Assembly (NCBI RefSeq): GCF_002286735.1
Contig: NZ_NRTA01000014.1
Location: 37,199 to 101,198, forward strand
Direction of reading: 5' to 3'
Source of the DNA: Leptolyngbya sp. BC1307
GTDB lineage: Bacteria; Cyanobacteriota; Cyanobacteriia; Phormidesmidales; Phormidesmidaceae
DNA: 64,000 bases
This document shows positions 20,115 to 27,972 of this stretch, piece by piece (within the stretch, counting starts at the first letter, position 1; each line of letters begins with the position of its first letter). Position numbers and translations under genes: made by a program. Under the pieces are notes generated by a model, which searched no databases, was not told where the DNA came from, and saw nothing but the letters and a program-made list of their open reading frames with translations.

Positions 20115-21052
20115 GAGATCTGGTCTCCGCGAATAGGATTAGCGAGAAAACCAGAACTCAAAAGCTTAGCCACCCCACAAAAGCTAGTGCAAATCAGGGT
20201 GGCTAAGGTAAAGTGACCTCAGCTTCCAGGCTGCGCGAATCAGTTTGGGAGTTAGCCGTCGGCGTGGTGCTTGTAACACCCGTCGATGGCGCTAAGTCGA
20301 TTGAGTTCTGACAGAGAGAGACTGTGATAGGCATCACAACCAATAGCTACAGAGCATAAGCCGATTTCCAGCTTTCGTCAAGCGGTAGAAAAGCGAATTA
20401 TTTTTCAGTTGTGAAAGACAAAATCGCGAATGTAATAGACGTATGCCTTCTCAGCCGACAGGATAAAGTATTTGAGCCTGATTGCTTCTCGACCCCGACC
20501 TAGCAGACGAGGTGATTTAGATGGCGGCATACTTAATGCATGTAGTAAGTCTGAAATATAGGTACTTATGCAGCAGTTACACCTAATAAGCACCTCATGC
20601 CCCTACTCAACATCGCGAAAATGGTAGATAACGCCCGTTTCTAAGGACTCATACCACAGAAACATCAGATAACTTCTGTAAAGGGGGCTTTATCCCGCAA
20701 AAATGTCAAGCAAGTTGAAAAATAGGTTGTTATGCAGCAGATCTGACGTTGAATACATAGTTATGCCGCCGGGCGGTTAGTGAGGGAGCAACTGAAAAGT
20801 TATCTGTAGTCTTAAAGACCCGATTGACTAACAAAAGTTTGATGGGAACTTCTGAAAGCCGCTTTCTACAAAGATTTCAGCCCAAATAGGCGACTACTCC
20901 TGCAATTAAGCTGAAAGCATTGATGTAAAAGGAATTCAGGATTTCTAGTGCATGTTTTGTCAGTCAATCAGCTTAAAGACTTAAAATTAAAGACTTAAAA
21001 GCTCGTCTGAGTTTTCTAAGCTACCAAGAACCACAGCTAAAACCAGAAAAAT
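20115..21052. other. 938-bp non-coding left flank of the accessory island
   Basis: No gene is supported. It contains the leader hairpin at 20163-20206; two copies of TTATGCAGCAG (20566-20576 and 20730-20740); a nearby GTTATGCCGCCGGGCGGTTAG (about 20760-20780) with a CCGCC/GGGCGG palindrome; and a 14-bp tandem duplication TTAAAGACTTAAAA at 20973-21000. The repeated GTTATGC elements resemble the kind of sequence found at integron recombination sites, but I could not fold a complete attC or attI here. Confidence 0.4.
20163..20206 (-). terminator. hairpin in the leader of the 19881 gene
   Basis: TTAGCCACCC pairs perfectly with GGGTGGCTAA; on the minus strand GCTTTTGAG follows. It sits 49 bp upstream of the ATG of the gene it precedes, a position that fits attenuation or insulation from upstream transcription better than termination of a gene. 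Confidence 0.5.
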
Positions 21053-21502
21053 ATGTCGGAGAAAAGCAATAAATTATCGCAAGAAGAAGCAAAAGACTTA
21101 TATCTCAAAGTCTGGGAGAAGGAGCAAAGTTATATTCAGATTAGATGGACAGTAGTAACATTCTTTATTAGCATTAGCTTTGCAATCCTTGGATTTTCCT
21201 TCAACATAAGCAATCCCAAGTTGCCTATAATCACTCCTCAATTAGTTGGTTGTGTTATTTACTGGTTTGCGTTTTAAACTCATCTTGTCCTATATAACTT
21301 GACAGAATATTACAGAGAATATCTATTAAAAATGGAAAAAGAAGGTTTGGTCAAATATGATGTAAGGACAGAAGCTAACAGATTTTTTGCTGAACGAAGG
21401 AAGGGATTAGGACGATCACATCCGACAACATTATTAGCTTATTTTGGTGTTGGCTATACTGTAGCTATTGCATTGATTTTTATTAAGCTGTATGTAATCT
21501 AA
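21053..21502 (+). pseudogene. small membrane-protein gene broken by one in-frame stop
   Basis: From ATG 21053 the frame encodes 74 residues to a TAA at 21275-21277, then continues in the same frame without further stops to 21502, giving 149 codons in all. The upstream part has a charged helix and a membrane span (WTVVTFFISISFAILGFSF), and a second span straddles the stop (CVIYWFAF then THLVLYNL). The downstream part has a polar loop (YREYLLKMEKEGLVKYDVRTEANRFF, shown by its halves) and a final span (LLAYFGVGYTVAIALIFIKL). The continuity across the stop argues for one gene with a nonsense mutation. Base composition is AT-rich. It directly precedes an attC-like site, as a cassette gene would. 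Function unknown. Confidence 0.75.
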
Positions 21503-21555
21503 TGCCTTATGTTTGCAGGTTGAGCTAGCAATAGTTAAGTCGTTGTAGAGGTGCG

Positions 21556-21641
21556 GCATAACAACCCTGGTGTAGCGGATTGACCGAAACCACCTGTGAT
21601 GTTGCAAAGTCTCTGGCAATCGCTGACCAGGAACGTTAGAA
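21556..21641 (+). other. attC-like integron recombination site 1
   Basis: R'' box GCATAAC (21556-21562) pairs through TAAC with R' box GTTAGAA (21635-21641), which is preceded by C as in canonical sites. AAC spacers on both sides stay unpaired. L'' CCTGGT (21566-21571) pairs with L' ACCAGG (21626-21631). The stem continues through TAGCG (one T-G wobble), ATTG and CC. Three bases on the 5' arm (G21572, G21578, A21583) have no partner. Those extrahelical bases on the L'' side are the hallmark that directs integron integrase to one strand. Confidence 0.8.
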
Positions 21642-21667
21642 CACTAAACACAGAATTAGAGTAATAA

Positions 21668-22423
21668 ATGAGTTTTGTATTTAAGATATTTGAACATTGC
21701 TACAATTCGATTAGAGAAGGAAAGCTTATTGAAAAAGAGAACTCTAGAGATAAGGAATACCATTTCCAGGACTGGTTCAAGTCTCGATTAGAAGAATTAA
21801 AAAGCAACTTTGATGAACCATCAAGAAACAGCTACCCTGACTTTCGTATGGTCGGTGATGCATTAGGCTTCGAGCTGAAGGGGTTACAATATCCTGGAAG
21901 AATCACTAATTACGATTCGAACAGTCAGGTTCCAACAGGATTGCATAATGGTAGAACGGTATTTTATGTGTTTGGTAGGTATCCGAAAGAGCCATTAAAC
22001 CCGAAGAAATACCCTGTTCACGATCTCATTATATGTCACGGTAATTTTATTAACTCTGATCACGAATATATCCACAAAAACAAAAGCGTGAAAGGGTTTG
22101 GTAGTTATGGAGATATAATGATTCGTGACAGAAAAATGTATGTTGCACCAACACCATATGCATTGACTGAAGGTACTGAGAATCAAATCACACTAGTTGT
22201 ACCTGTTGGCCTAGTTGCTCCAGCGGGTTTTAGGGCTATTGGTGAATTGGTGCGAGTTGAAACAGGAAAATTGATAGTAGGTTATGAGTTTGATCTTATC
22301 GCAAACGAAATAAAGGCCAAGAAAATAGATAATCCAAACTCAGGTCTAGAGCATAGGTTCGTAGCTTACCGTGTGTCGTCTGACAAAGGGCCAAGAGTGT
22401 CACTCAAGAGTGAAAACGAATAA
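21668..22423 (+). CDS. PD-(D/E)XK restriction endonuclease-like protein, 251 aa
   Basis: Probable restriction subunit of a type II-like module. YPDFRMVGDALGFELKGL holds Pro57-Asp58, then Glu69-Leu-Lys71, the PD-(D/E)XK metal-binding arrangement. A predicted beta-rich centre (GRTVFYVFGRYP, VHDLIICHG) follows, as in restriction-fold nucleases. I do not recognise the exact subfamily or target site. The gene lies inside a putative integron cassette 27 bp after attC-like site 1, and its stop overlaps the methyltransferase start (TAATG), which indicates translational coupling. Codon and base usage are AT-rich compared with the flanking chromosome, consistent with acquisition. Confidence 0.75.
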   Translation: MSFVFKIFEHCYNSIREGKLIEKENSRDKEYHFQDWFKSRLEELKSNFDEPSRNSYPDFRMVGDALGFELKGLQYPGRITNYDSNSQVPTGLHNGRTVFYVFGRYPKEPLNPKKYPVHDLIICHGNFINSDHEYIHKNKSVKGFGSYGDIMIRDRKMYVAPTPYALTEGTENQITLVVPVGLVAPAGFRAIGELVRVETGKLIVGYEFDLIANEIKAKKIDNPNSGLEHRFVAYRVSSDKGPRVSLKSENE

Positions 22424-24534
22424 TGAAGGCTATTGAGCGTGATTTTCCCTTCGAAGAAATCGATCCCATTGCTGAAATAGAAAGCTATAGGAAAGAAATA
22501 AACAGACCGATCTATCATATCCACAAATGGTGGGCTAAGCGCCTTGGTAGTGTTTTTCGGTCAATTGTTTCAGGGGCATTAGCTGAAGGGCAGTGGAAAG
22601 ATTTTTATGAAAACCAAAACAATGCGGGAAAGATTGTACTTGATCCGTTTATGGGATCAGGAACGACACTCGGTGAAGCCGCAAAACTTGGTGCAAGTAT
22701 AATCGGCTGCGATGTCAATCCCGTTAGTACCTTTCTTGTCACTCAAGCGATTACAAAAGCTGGGGTGAACGAGCTTGAATCTGAATTCAAGCTAATCGAA
22801 AAGGATGTAAAAGAAGAAATAGTTTCTTACTACACAACGAAAGTTCCTAATGCTACTAAACCCACTCAAGCCTTATATTATTTTTGGGTAAAAACTGTCA
22901 CTACCCCAGCCGGTGAATTAGTACCGTTGTTTTCAAGCTACGTTTTCAGCAAAAACGCATATCCCAGCAAAAAGCCGGATTCACAAATTTGGTGCCCTTC
23001 CTGTGAATCTATATTTGTTGAAAAATATAACAGTACCAATGTTGAATGCCCATATTGCTCACATATGTTTAACCCCCAGAATGGATCAGCGAAAGGAACA
23101 AAGGTCACTGACAGCGAAGGCAACTCATACAAGATTAAGGAATTAATTACTAATTCAAAGGGTGCTCCCAGCCATAAACTTTATGCCATTATGGCTTTGG
23201 ATGAATCTGGTGAGAAGGTCTACATTAAACCATCAAAGTTTGATTTTGATATTTTGAAAGAAGCCCGTAACCACTTGAAAGACCTTGATGGCGTCCTTCC
23301 TTTGCCGACAATGGAAGTTCGACCTGGTTATAATACAAACCAAGCACGAGGTTACAATTATAAATTATGGCGTGACTTTTTCAATGACAGACAGCTTCTT
23401 TGCCTGGGTTTACTTTTACAGCGAATACTTAAAATCGAAAACAAAGTAATTCGTGATCATTTCATTTGTTTGTTTAGTGGCACCCTCGAATTCAATAACC
23501 TTTTTTGCAGCTTTAAAGGTGAGGGAACTGGTGCTGTAAGGCATATGTTTTCTAATCACATATTGAAGCCAGAAAGGACACCGCTTGAAAATACTGTATG
23601 GGGAGCTACCGGAAAAAGCAGTGGATCATTTTCAACACTCTTTAAAAGTCGCTTGATTAAAGCAAAAATATATCTTGATGAGCCATTTGAAATTTTGATT
23701 GATTACAGTGGCACTAAACAGTCTTCAAAGAAAGTTATTTGCAGCGACCCAATTAGGCTAAATGTTTCTCAATCTTGGGAGGAATTTGCCAAGTCGCAAC
23801 AAGGCGCGCTTATACTTAATGGCGACAGTTCGTCACTTCCTATTCCTGACTCCACTGTTGATGCAGTTGTAACTGACCCTCCATATTTTGATTTTGTTCA
23901 TTACAGCGAATTAAGCGACTTCTTCTATGCTTGGCTAACCAATGCACTTGGGGGGGAGTATAAATATTTAAACAGACAGGATTCTTCCCACAAGAACGAA
24001 GTTCAGGATCGCGACAATGAAAGTTTTACAAAGAAAATTTGCAGTATTTTCCGAGAATGCAATCGAGTACTCAAGCAAGATGGTCTTTTATGTTTCAGTT
24101 ATCATCATTCTACTATCGATGGCTGGATGGCTATTTATAATTCTGTCACTGAAGCGGGGTTTGATATTGTGGCTTCGCACCCGGTCAAGGCAGAAATGTC
24201 TGTGGCAAGTCCAAAAAGCGCTGCAAAAGAACCCATAAATCTGGATGCAATATTGGTATGTAAAAAGGAAAATAAACCACCAGTTATTAAAAACGGGAAT
24301 ATTGAAGTCAAAAAAAGAGTTAGTAACTACGTTAAGCGTTTTGAGGCAATTGGACGTACGCTCAGTTCAGGAGACAAGTTTGTCATAATCTGTTCTCAAG
24401 CGTTGTCGGTAGCATCTACTCTCAGAATGGATAAAGTTGACGCTGAAAAATTTATCAGAGAGTCCGTGCAGGAGTGTTCTGACAAAGCGCTGCACTCGGA
24501 CAATTTTTCCGCTACGCTTCAAAATTGCCGGTGA
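22423..24534 (+). CDS. DNA methyltransferase with zinc ribbon, DUF1156-like, 703 aa
   Basis: The N-terminal IHKWWAKRLGSVFRS (residues 33-47) is typical of DUF1156-type methyltransferases. DPFMGSGTT (74-82) is the S-adenosylmethionine site and TDPPYFDFVHYSEL (from 484) the catalytic DPPY motif, pointing to amino-group methylation of adenine, or possibly cytosine. The first motif preceding the catalytic one by 400 residues suggests a large target-recognition insert, which includes a zinc ribbon with C191, C194, C209 and C212. It is the second gene of a restriction-modification pair, coupled to the nuclease by a 1-base overlap. Its last codons and stop lie inside attC-like site 2. Confidence 0.88.
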   Translation: MKAIERDFPFEEIDPIAEIESYRKEINRPIYHIHKWWAKRLGSVFRSIVSGALAEGQWKDFYENQNNAGKIVLDPFMGSGTTLGEAAKLGASIIGCDVNPVSTFLVTQAITKAGVNELESEFKLIEKDVKEEIVSYYTTKVPNATKPTQALYYFWVKTVTTPAGELVPLFSSYVFSKNAYPSKKPDSQIWCPSCESIFVEKYNSTNVECPYCSHMFNPQNGSAKGTKVTDSEGNSYKIKELITNSKGAPSHKLYAIMALDESGEKVYIKPSKFDFDILKEARNHLKDLDGVLPLPTMEVRPGYNTNQARGYNYKLWRDFFNDRQLLCLGLLLQRILKIENKVIRDHFICLFSGTLEFNNLFCSFKGEGTGAVRHMFSNHILKPERTPLENTVWGATGKSSGSFSTLFKSRLIKAKIYLDEPFEILIDYSGTKQSSKKVICSDPIRLNVSQSWEEFAKSQQGALILNGDSSSLPIPDSTVDAVVTDPPYFDFVHYSELSDFFYAWLTNALGGEYKYLNRQDSSHKNEVQDRDNESFTKKICSIFRECNRVLKQDGLLCFSYHHSTIDGWMAIYNSVTEAGFDIVASHPVKAEMSVASPKSAAKEPINLDAILVCKKENKPPVIKNGNIEVKKRVSNYVKRFEAIGRTLSSGDKFVIICSQALSVASTLRMDKVDAEKFIRESVQECSDKALHSDNFSATLQNCR

Positions 24535-24548
24535 GCGCGGCGTTAGGT
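24477..24548 (+). other. attC-like integron recombination site 2
   Basis: R'' TTCTGAC (24477-24483) pairs, with two G-T wobbles, with R' GTTAGGT (24542-24548), an exact GTTRRRY box preceded by C. The 3-nt spacers AAA and GGC are unpaired. L'' GCGCT pairs with L' AGCGC, then CAC with GTG, CGG with CCG and CAATTTT with AAAATTG around a 13-nt loop. Between these blocks G24492, T24496 and A24500 are unpaired, all on the 5' arm. The stop codon of the methyltransferase (24532-24534) lies in the 3' arm. Confidence 0.85.
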
Positions 24549-24699
24549 GGATAAGCATCACTGACTAAGTAAACTGAAAACTCAGTACAGAATTGTTTGT
24601 CAGAAAGGTCTGCTGTTCAGCCCTCAATTGGGGCCGATGGTCAGAGACTTGCATAGCGGTATGAAATTCACTACCTTTAACTTACTGAGCGAGAAACCT

Positions 24700-24957
24700 A
24701 TGAAGATGGATGAGTTAGAAATGGAAGATGATCTACGAACAGAGTATGATTTGAAGAGTCTGCGAGTCAGGAAGTTAGGCTCTGGAAGAAAAAGTTTTGA
24801 CGGAGCAACCATACGGCTAGAACCTGATGTTGCAGATATGTTTCCTGATGCTGATGCGGTTAATGAGGCGCTTCGATTCTTGATTAGAATTATGCGAGAT
24901 AACCAGGCGCTTGTACCAGCAGTACAGGCTGACAATTCAAATGCAGCGGACAATTGA
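24700..24957 (+). CDS. small conserved hypothetical protein, antitoxin-like composition, 85 aa
   Basis: I chose the ATG at 24700 (MKMDELEMEDDLRTEYDLKS) because the frame upstream (to 24628) is unlike the acidic conserved part. The core YDLKSLRVRKLGSGRKSF followed by LEPDVADMFPDADAVNEALRFLI is familiar from small cyanobacterial proteins. Its short size and charged N-terminus recall antitoxin-type regulators, but no toxin partner is adjacent and that reading is weak. It lies 151 bp after attC-like site 2, with no further attC detected behind it, so it may be the first host gene or an incomplete cassette. Confidence 0.6.
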   Translation: MKMDELEMEDDLRTEYDLKSLRVRKLGSGRKSFDGATIRLEPDVADMFPDADAVNEALRFLIRIMRDNQALVPAVQADNSNAADN

Positions 24958-25161
24958 GACCTCTTGGTGAGATAGCAAAAATTACGAGTGCCGCTGATTT
25001 GAGCCGTCTGTCATCAACCACATGTCATCAACCACATATAGAGGAGAGCGCTGAAAATCAGCAGAAACCTGAAACCTGTGAGCGTGCTTAGGTAGCAAAT
25101 GTGTCTCATTGATACTGATGTCATGATCGATGCCCTCCAGCTTGAAGCTGCGATCGCCCAG

Positions 25162-26532
25162 TCAGATCCAGGTTTTTAGCCACCAGCGCAGCTTTAAGTC
25201 TGCTGGGGTGAGCGGTGAGCCCAGGCTGAGCGGCAGCCAAAAGAAAAAGGATAGAGCGATCGCACCCAACATCACCAGCGCCATCACCCGCACCCACTTC
25301 TGCGGTGAATGCAGCCATTCACTCAACAGCCAGGCCAGCATGATGAAGCTAAACGCAGCAGCAGGCATATAGAGATAGATAAACGTGCAGCGGCTGATCA
25401 CCATCCAGGGGAGCCAGTTAGCGGCATAGCCGATCAGCAAATAGGCGCTAAGATTTTGAACCGTAGGATTGGCAGGCGTTGCTTTTGCTCGCATAAGCAG
25501 GTTTTTTACCTGCCGCATTCGCACGATAAATAGGAGAATCACCGCGCTACTAGATAGCCACCACAGCGCCGGGTTGCCCAGATTGTTCACGGTATACGCT
25601 TGTAAACCCACTGTTTCATACCAGTAGGCAATCGGTTTAATCAGCAGCGGCCAGGTATACCACTGAGAACAGTCGGGGTGCCCGCTAGCCGCTAGCCGTT
25701 GGTGAAAGGTAAACAGCGCAGCGTGGAGAGAGAGCAGGCGTTCTCCACTTAGATAGAGATGGGGCCACCAGATCAGGCTATAGGTCAGCGCCGGGATGAA
25801 GCCGCCGTAGAGTAGTGCCTGCGATAGTGCTTTCTTCGATAGTGCTTTTAGGGGTTGCGATCGCTTAAACCATTTCCCCCGCCAAGCTTCCCAAATCAAC
25901 AAACTGAGCCAATAGCCCAACCCGTTCCATTTGACCGCCACAGCCGCCCCCAAAGCCACAGCCGCCAACGTTCGTAAAATACCTTTAAAAACTCTCCCTT
26001 TACCTGAACCGATGCTTGCTTGCAGCCACAGCCAATGACCCAACAGCCCAAAAAACACCATGTAAATGTTGATCAGCGCGTAGCGAGACTCGGTGACAAA
26101 CAGGCCATCTATTGCAACAAAACCACCCGCCAAAAGCGTAAAAGTCCATCGCTTAGCCTCCCGCTGCCTGCGCCCCAGCGTATATGCAATTCCCATCACA
26201 ACCAGAGGAACAAAACTGCCAACTAGCGCATTCATCCAGCGATAGCTAAAAGGCGCTAACCCCTCAGGCGCTGCTGTAAAAGGCCAGTTTGAGAAGGGCC
26301 AGTGCGCACTCAGCCAAATGCCAGCGGCAATCAGATATTTACCAAGCGGCGGATGAGCGTCAAATTGTGGCACGCCCGTCAGATAGGCATGAGCAAATTT
26401 AACAAAGTAAATCTCATCAAATACCAGCGCATCAAACCGGGAGAGCTGCCAAAAGCGCAGGCCGAAGCTCAGGCCAACGACAGCAATTAGCCCTAAGTGG
26501 TAGTAACGAGTGCGGGTCAGTCGCTTTAGCAA
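25162..26532 (-). CDS. PMT-type glycosyltransferase (protein O-mannosyltransferase family, GT39), 456 aa
   Basis: An integral membrane protein with about ten spans. The first luminal/periplasmic loop carries FDALVFDEIYFVKFAHAYL and FDAHPPLGKYLIAAG, the DE and HPP(L)GK blocks of the PMT/ArnT superfamily. These enzymes take mannose from a polyprenyl-phosphate carrier and transfer it to Ser/Thr of exported proteins. The window does not show the donor or acceptor. The C-terminus is a short basic tail after the last span. It stands alone on its strand, between the accessory island and a dispersed repeat. Confidence 0.85.
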   Translation of the reverse strand: MLKRLTRTRYYHLGLIAVVGLSFGLRFWQLSRFDALVFDEIYFVKFAHAYLTGVPQFDAHPPLGKYLIAAGIWLSAHWPFSNWPFTAAPEGLAPFSYRWMNALVGSFVPLVVMGIAYTLGRRQREAKRWTFTLLAGGFVAIDGLFVTESRYALINIYMVFFGLLGHWLWLQASIGSGKGRVFKGILRTLAAVALGAAVAVKWNGLGYWLSLLIWEAWRGKWFKRSQPLKALSKKALSQALLYGGFIPALTYSLIWWPHLYLSGERLLSLHAALFTFHQRLAASGHPDCSQWYTWPLLIKPIAYWYETVGLQAYTVNNLGNPALWWLSSSAVILLFIVRMRQVKNLLMRAKATPANPTVQNLSAYLLIGYAANWLPWMVISRCTFIYLYMPAAAFSFIMLAWLLSEWLHSPQKWVRVMALVMLGAIALSFFFWLPLSLGSPLTPADLKLRWWLKTWI

Positions 26533-26607
26533 ATTTTTTTAGCTAGCCACCTGTTGAGCGACGTAATACACAACGGTTACGAATCATAGCAGCGAACAGA
26601 CTACCGC

Positions 26608-26714
26608 ATATAGCGTTGGTCACTTGGCTTGAATACAGCAATGCAGGTAAAACCTTTGCATAACAACAGGCCAAGTGACTCGCGTTACCCGAATGCATCC
26701 GAGTAACGCTATAT
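26608..26714. repeat. dispersed three-hairpin repeat, copy A
   Basis: Bounded by ATATAGCGTT and AACGCTATAT, which are inverted repeats of each other. Inside are GTCACTTGGC/GCCAAGTGAC, an AGGT-AAA-ACCT mini-hairpin, and GCGTTAC/GTAACGC around an AATGCAT-containing loop. Related copies lie at 44451, 52890, 55831 and 58390, with a fragment at 53024. Confidence 0.85.
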
Positions 26715-26749
26715 CTTGCTATAGTTTGCCGATGACCCGATAGCATGGG

Positions 26750-27958
26750 GTGAGGGGTTTGACCCAGCGGACAACACGAAAGCGAGCGGCATTAATCGGG
26801 CGAATCATCGTCTGGTTGGTAGGGGGCATGACTTTTTTCTTGAGTCTGTGGATCGTGCTGCCTGCGCCCAATTTATTTTTTCTGAGGCTGGCGGTGGGTG
26901 CGCCCGAAATTAGCCCGCTACTAGGATTAATCGGTTTAGCGACGTTGGGCATAACGCTGGGACTGAAACTGTGGCGATATAAACCGCCACGCTTACTCAC
27001 GGCGATGCTGCTGGCTGCCTTGCTGCTAAGTAGCTGGCCGCTGCTCGGCTTGCCCAATACCGTCGCCCGAGCTGATGCCTCTATGTCAGCGGCGTTTGCC
27101 TCTCCTAGTCAAGCCGCTAGTTATCCGCCGTTTAGCTGGCGCAATTTTTTCCGAGGCATCCCATCAGGGGAGGTGCGCTATCAAGCGAATATTCCCTTTG
27201 CATCGCCAGATGGGGTATCGCTAAGTTTAGACCTGTATCAGCCAGCCACACCGGGTAAATATCCGGCTGTGGTGACCATCTATGGCGGTAGCTGGGCGCG
27301 GGGTAACCCGGCGGAGAGTGCCGATCTCAGTCGTTTTTTGGCGGCGCGGGGCTATGTGGTGGCGGCAATTGACTATCGCCATGCTCCGGCCTATCGCTTC
27401 CCTGCTCAGTTAGAAGATGTGCAGACGGCGCTGGCTTTTGTGCGCGATCGCGCTGATGAATATGAGATAGATAGCGATCGCATTGGTCTACTCGGCTGGT
27501 CAGCGGGCGCACATTTAGCCATGCTAACCGGTTTTCAGGCAAGCCCAGCGGTGCAGAGCATCGTCGATTACTATGGCCCCATCGACCTAGCCGCAGGCTA
27601 TACCGATCCGCCCATCCCTGATCCGATTGATGTTAAGCAGGCACTAGCCGCCTTTATCGGGGGAACACCGACCGAACTACCTGAAGCCTATGCCCGAGCC
27701 TCACCCATCACCTACGTAGAGTCGGCTGAGGCCAATACGCTGCCGCCCATGTTGCTACTGTATGGCGGGCGCGATCACGTCGTTGAGGCCCGGTTTGGCA
27801 GGCGGCTATATGAGGAAATCATTGGCAGCGGCAACACAGCGGTTTGGGTGAAGATTCCCTGGGCCGAGCACGCATTTGACCAAGTATTTAATGGGGTGAG
27901 CAACCAGCTTGCCTTACACTTCATCGAACGCTTTCTAGACCAAACGCTGCGCGGGTGA
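26750..27958 (+). CDS. alpha/beta hydrolase with N-terminal membrane domain (esterase/lipase family), 402 aa
   Basis: The first 100 residues hold three hydrophobic spans. The hydrolase domain follows: VVTIYGGSWARGNP is the oxyanion region, LLGWSAGAHLAML the nucleophile elbow (GWSAG), LYGGRDHVVEARF the Asp, and WAEHAFDQVF the catalytic His. The arrangement is that of the hormone-sensitive-lipase/esterase group, which act on short acyl esters. The predicted start is a GTG at 26750 with no strong ribosome-binding site; an ATG at 26828 is possible but would cut the first span. The gene begins 36 bp after repeat copy A. Confidence 0.8.
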   Translation: MRGLTQRTTRKRAALIGRIIVWLVGGMTFFLSLWIVLPAPNLFFLRLAVGAPEISPLLGLIGLATLGITLGLKLWRYKPPRLLTAMLLAALLLSSWPLLGLPNTVARADASMSAAFASPSQAASYPPFSWRNFFRGIPSGEVRYQANIPFASPDGVSLSLDLYQPATPGKYPAVVTIYGGSWARGNPAESADLSRFLAARGYVVAAIDYRHAPAYRFPAQLEDVQTALAFVRDRADEYEIDSDRIGLLGWSAGAHLAMLTGFQASPAVQSIVDYYGPIDLAAGYTDPPIPDPIDVKQALAAFIGGTPTELPEAYARASPITYVESAEANTLPPMLLLYGGRDHVVEARFGRRLYEEIIGSGNTAVWVKIPWAEHAFDQVFNGVSNQLALHFIERFLDQTLRG

Positions 27959-27972
27959 TTTCACTTGGCTGC

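Noticed and set aside
20405..20593. 62-residue minus-strand frame in the island's left flank
   Set aside because: It has no recognisable features or start signal, and its composition is unlike coding sequence.
20730..20790. GTTATGCAGCAG... GTTATGCCGCC... GGTTAG stretch resembling attI or another attC
   Set aside because: The short elements are suggestive, but no L-box pairing or full hairpin could be built, and the GTTAGTG box is not preceded by C and does not fit GTTRRRY.
26640..26710. GCATAACAAC inside the dispersed repeat resembles the attC R'' box
   Set aside because: No matching R' and L' pairs with unpaired spacers can be made; the repeat folds in a different way.
26543..26746. Open frame shared with one at 52683-52979 (both contain similar Cys/Ala-rich peptides)
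   Set aside because: The similarity comes from the dispersed repeat they both cross; they are not genes.
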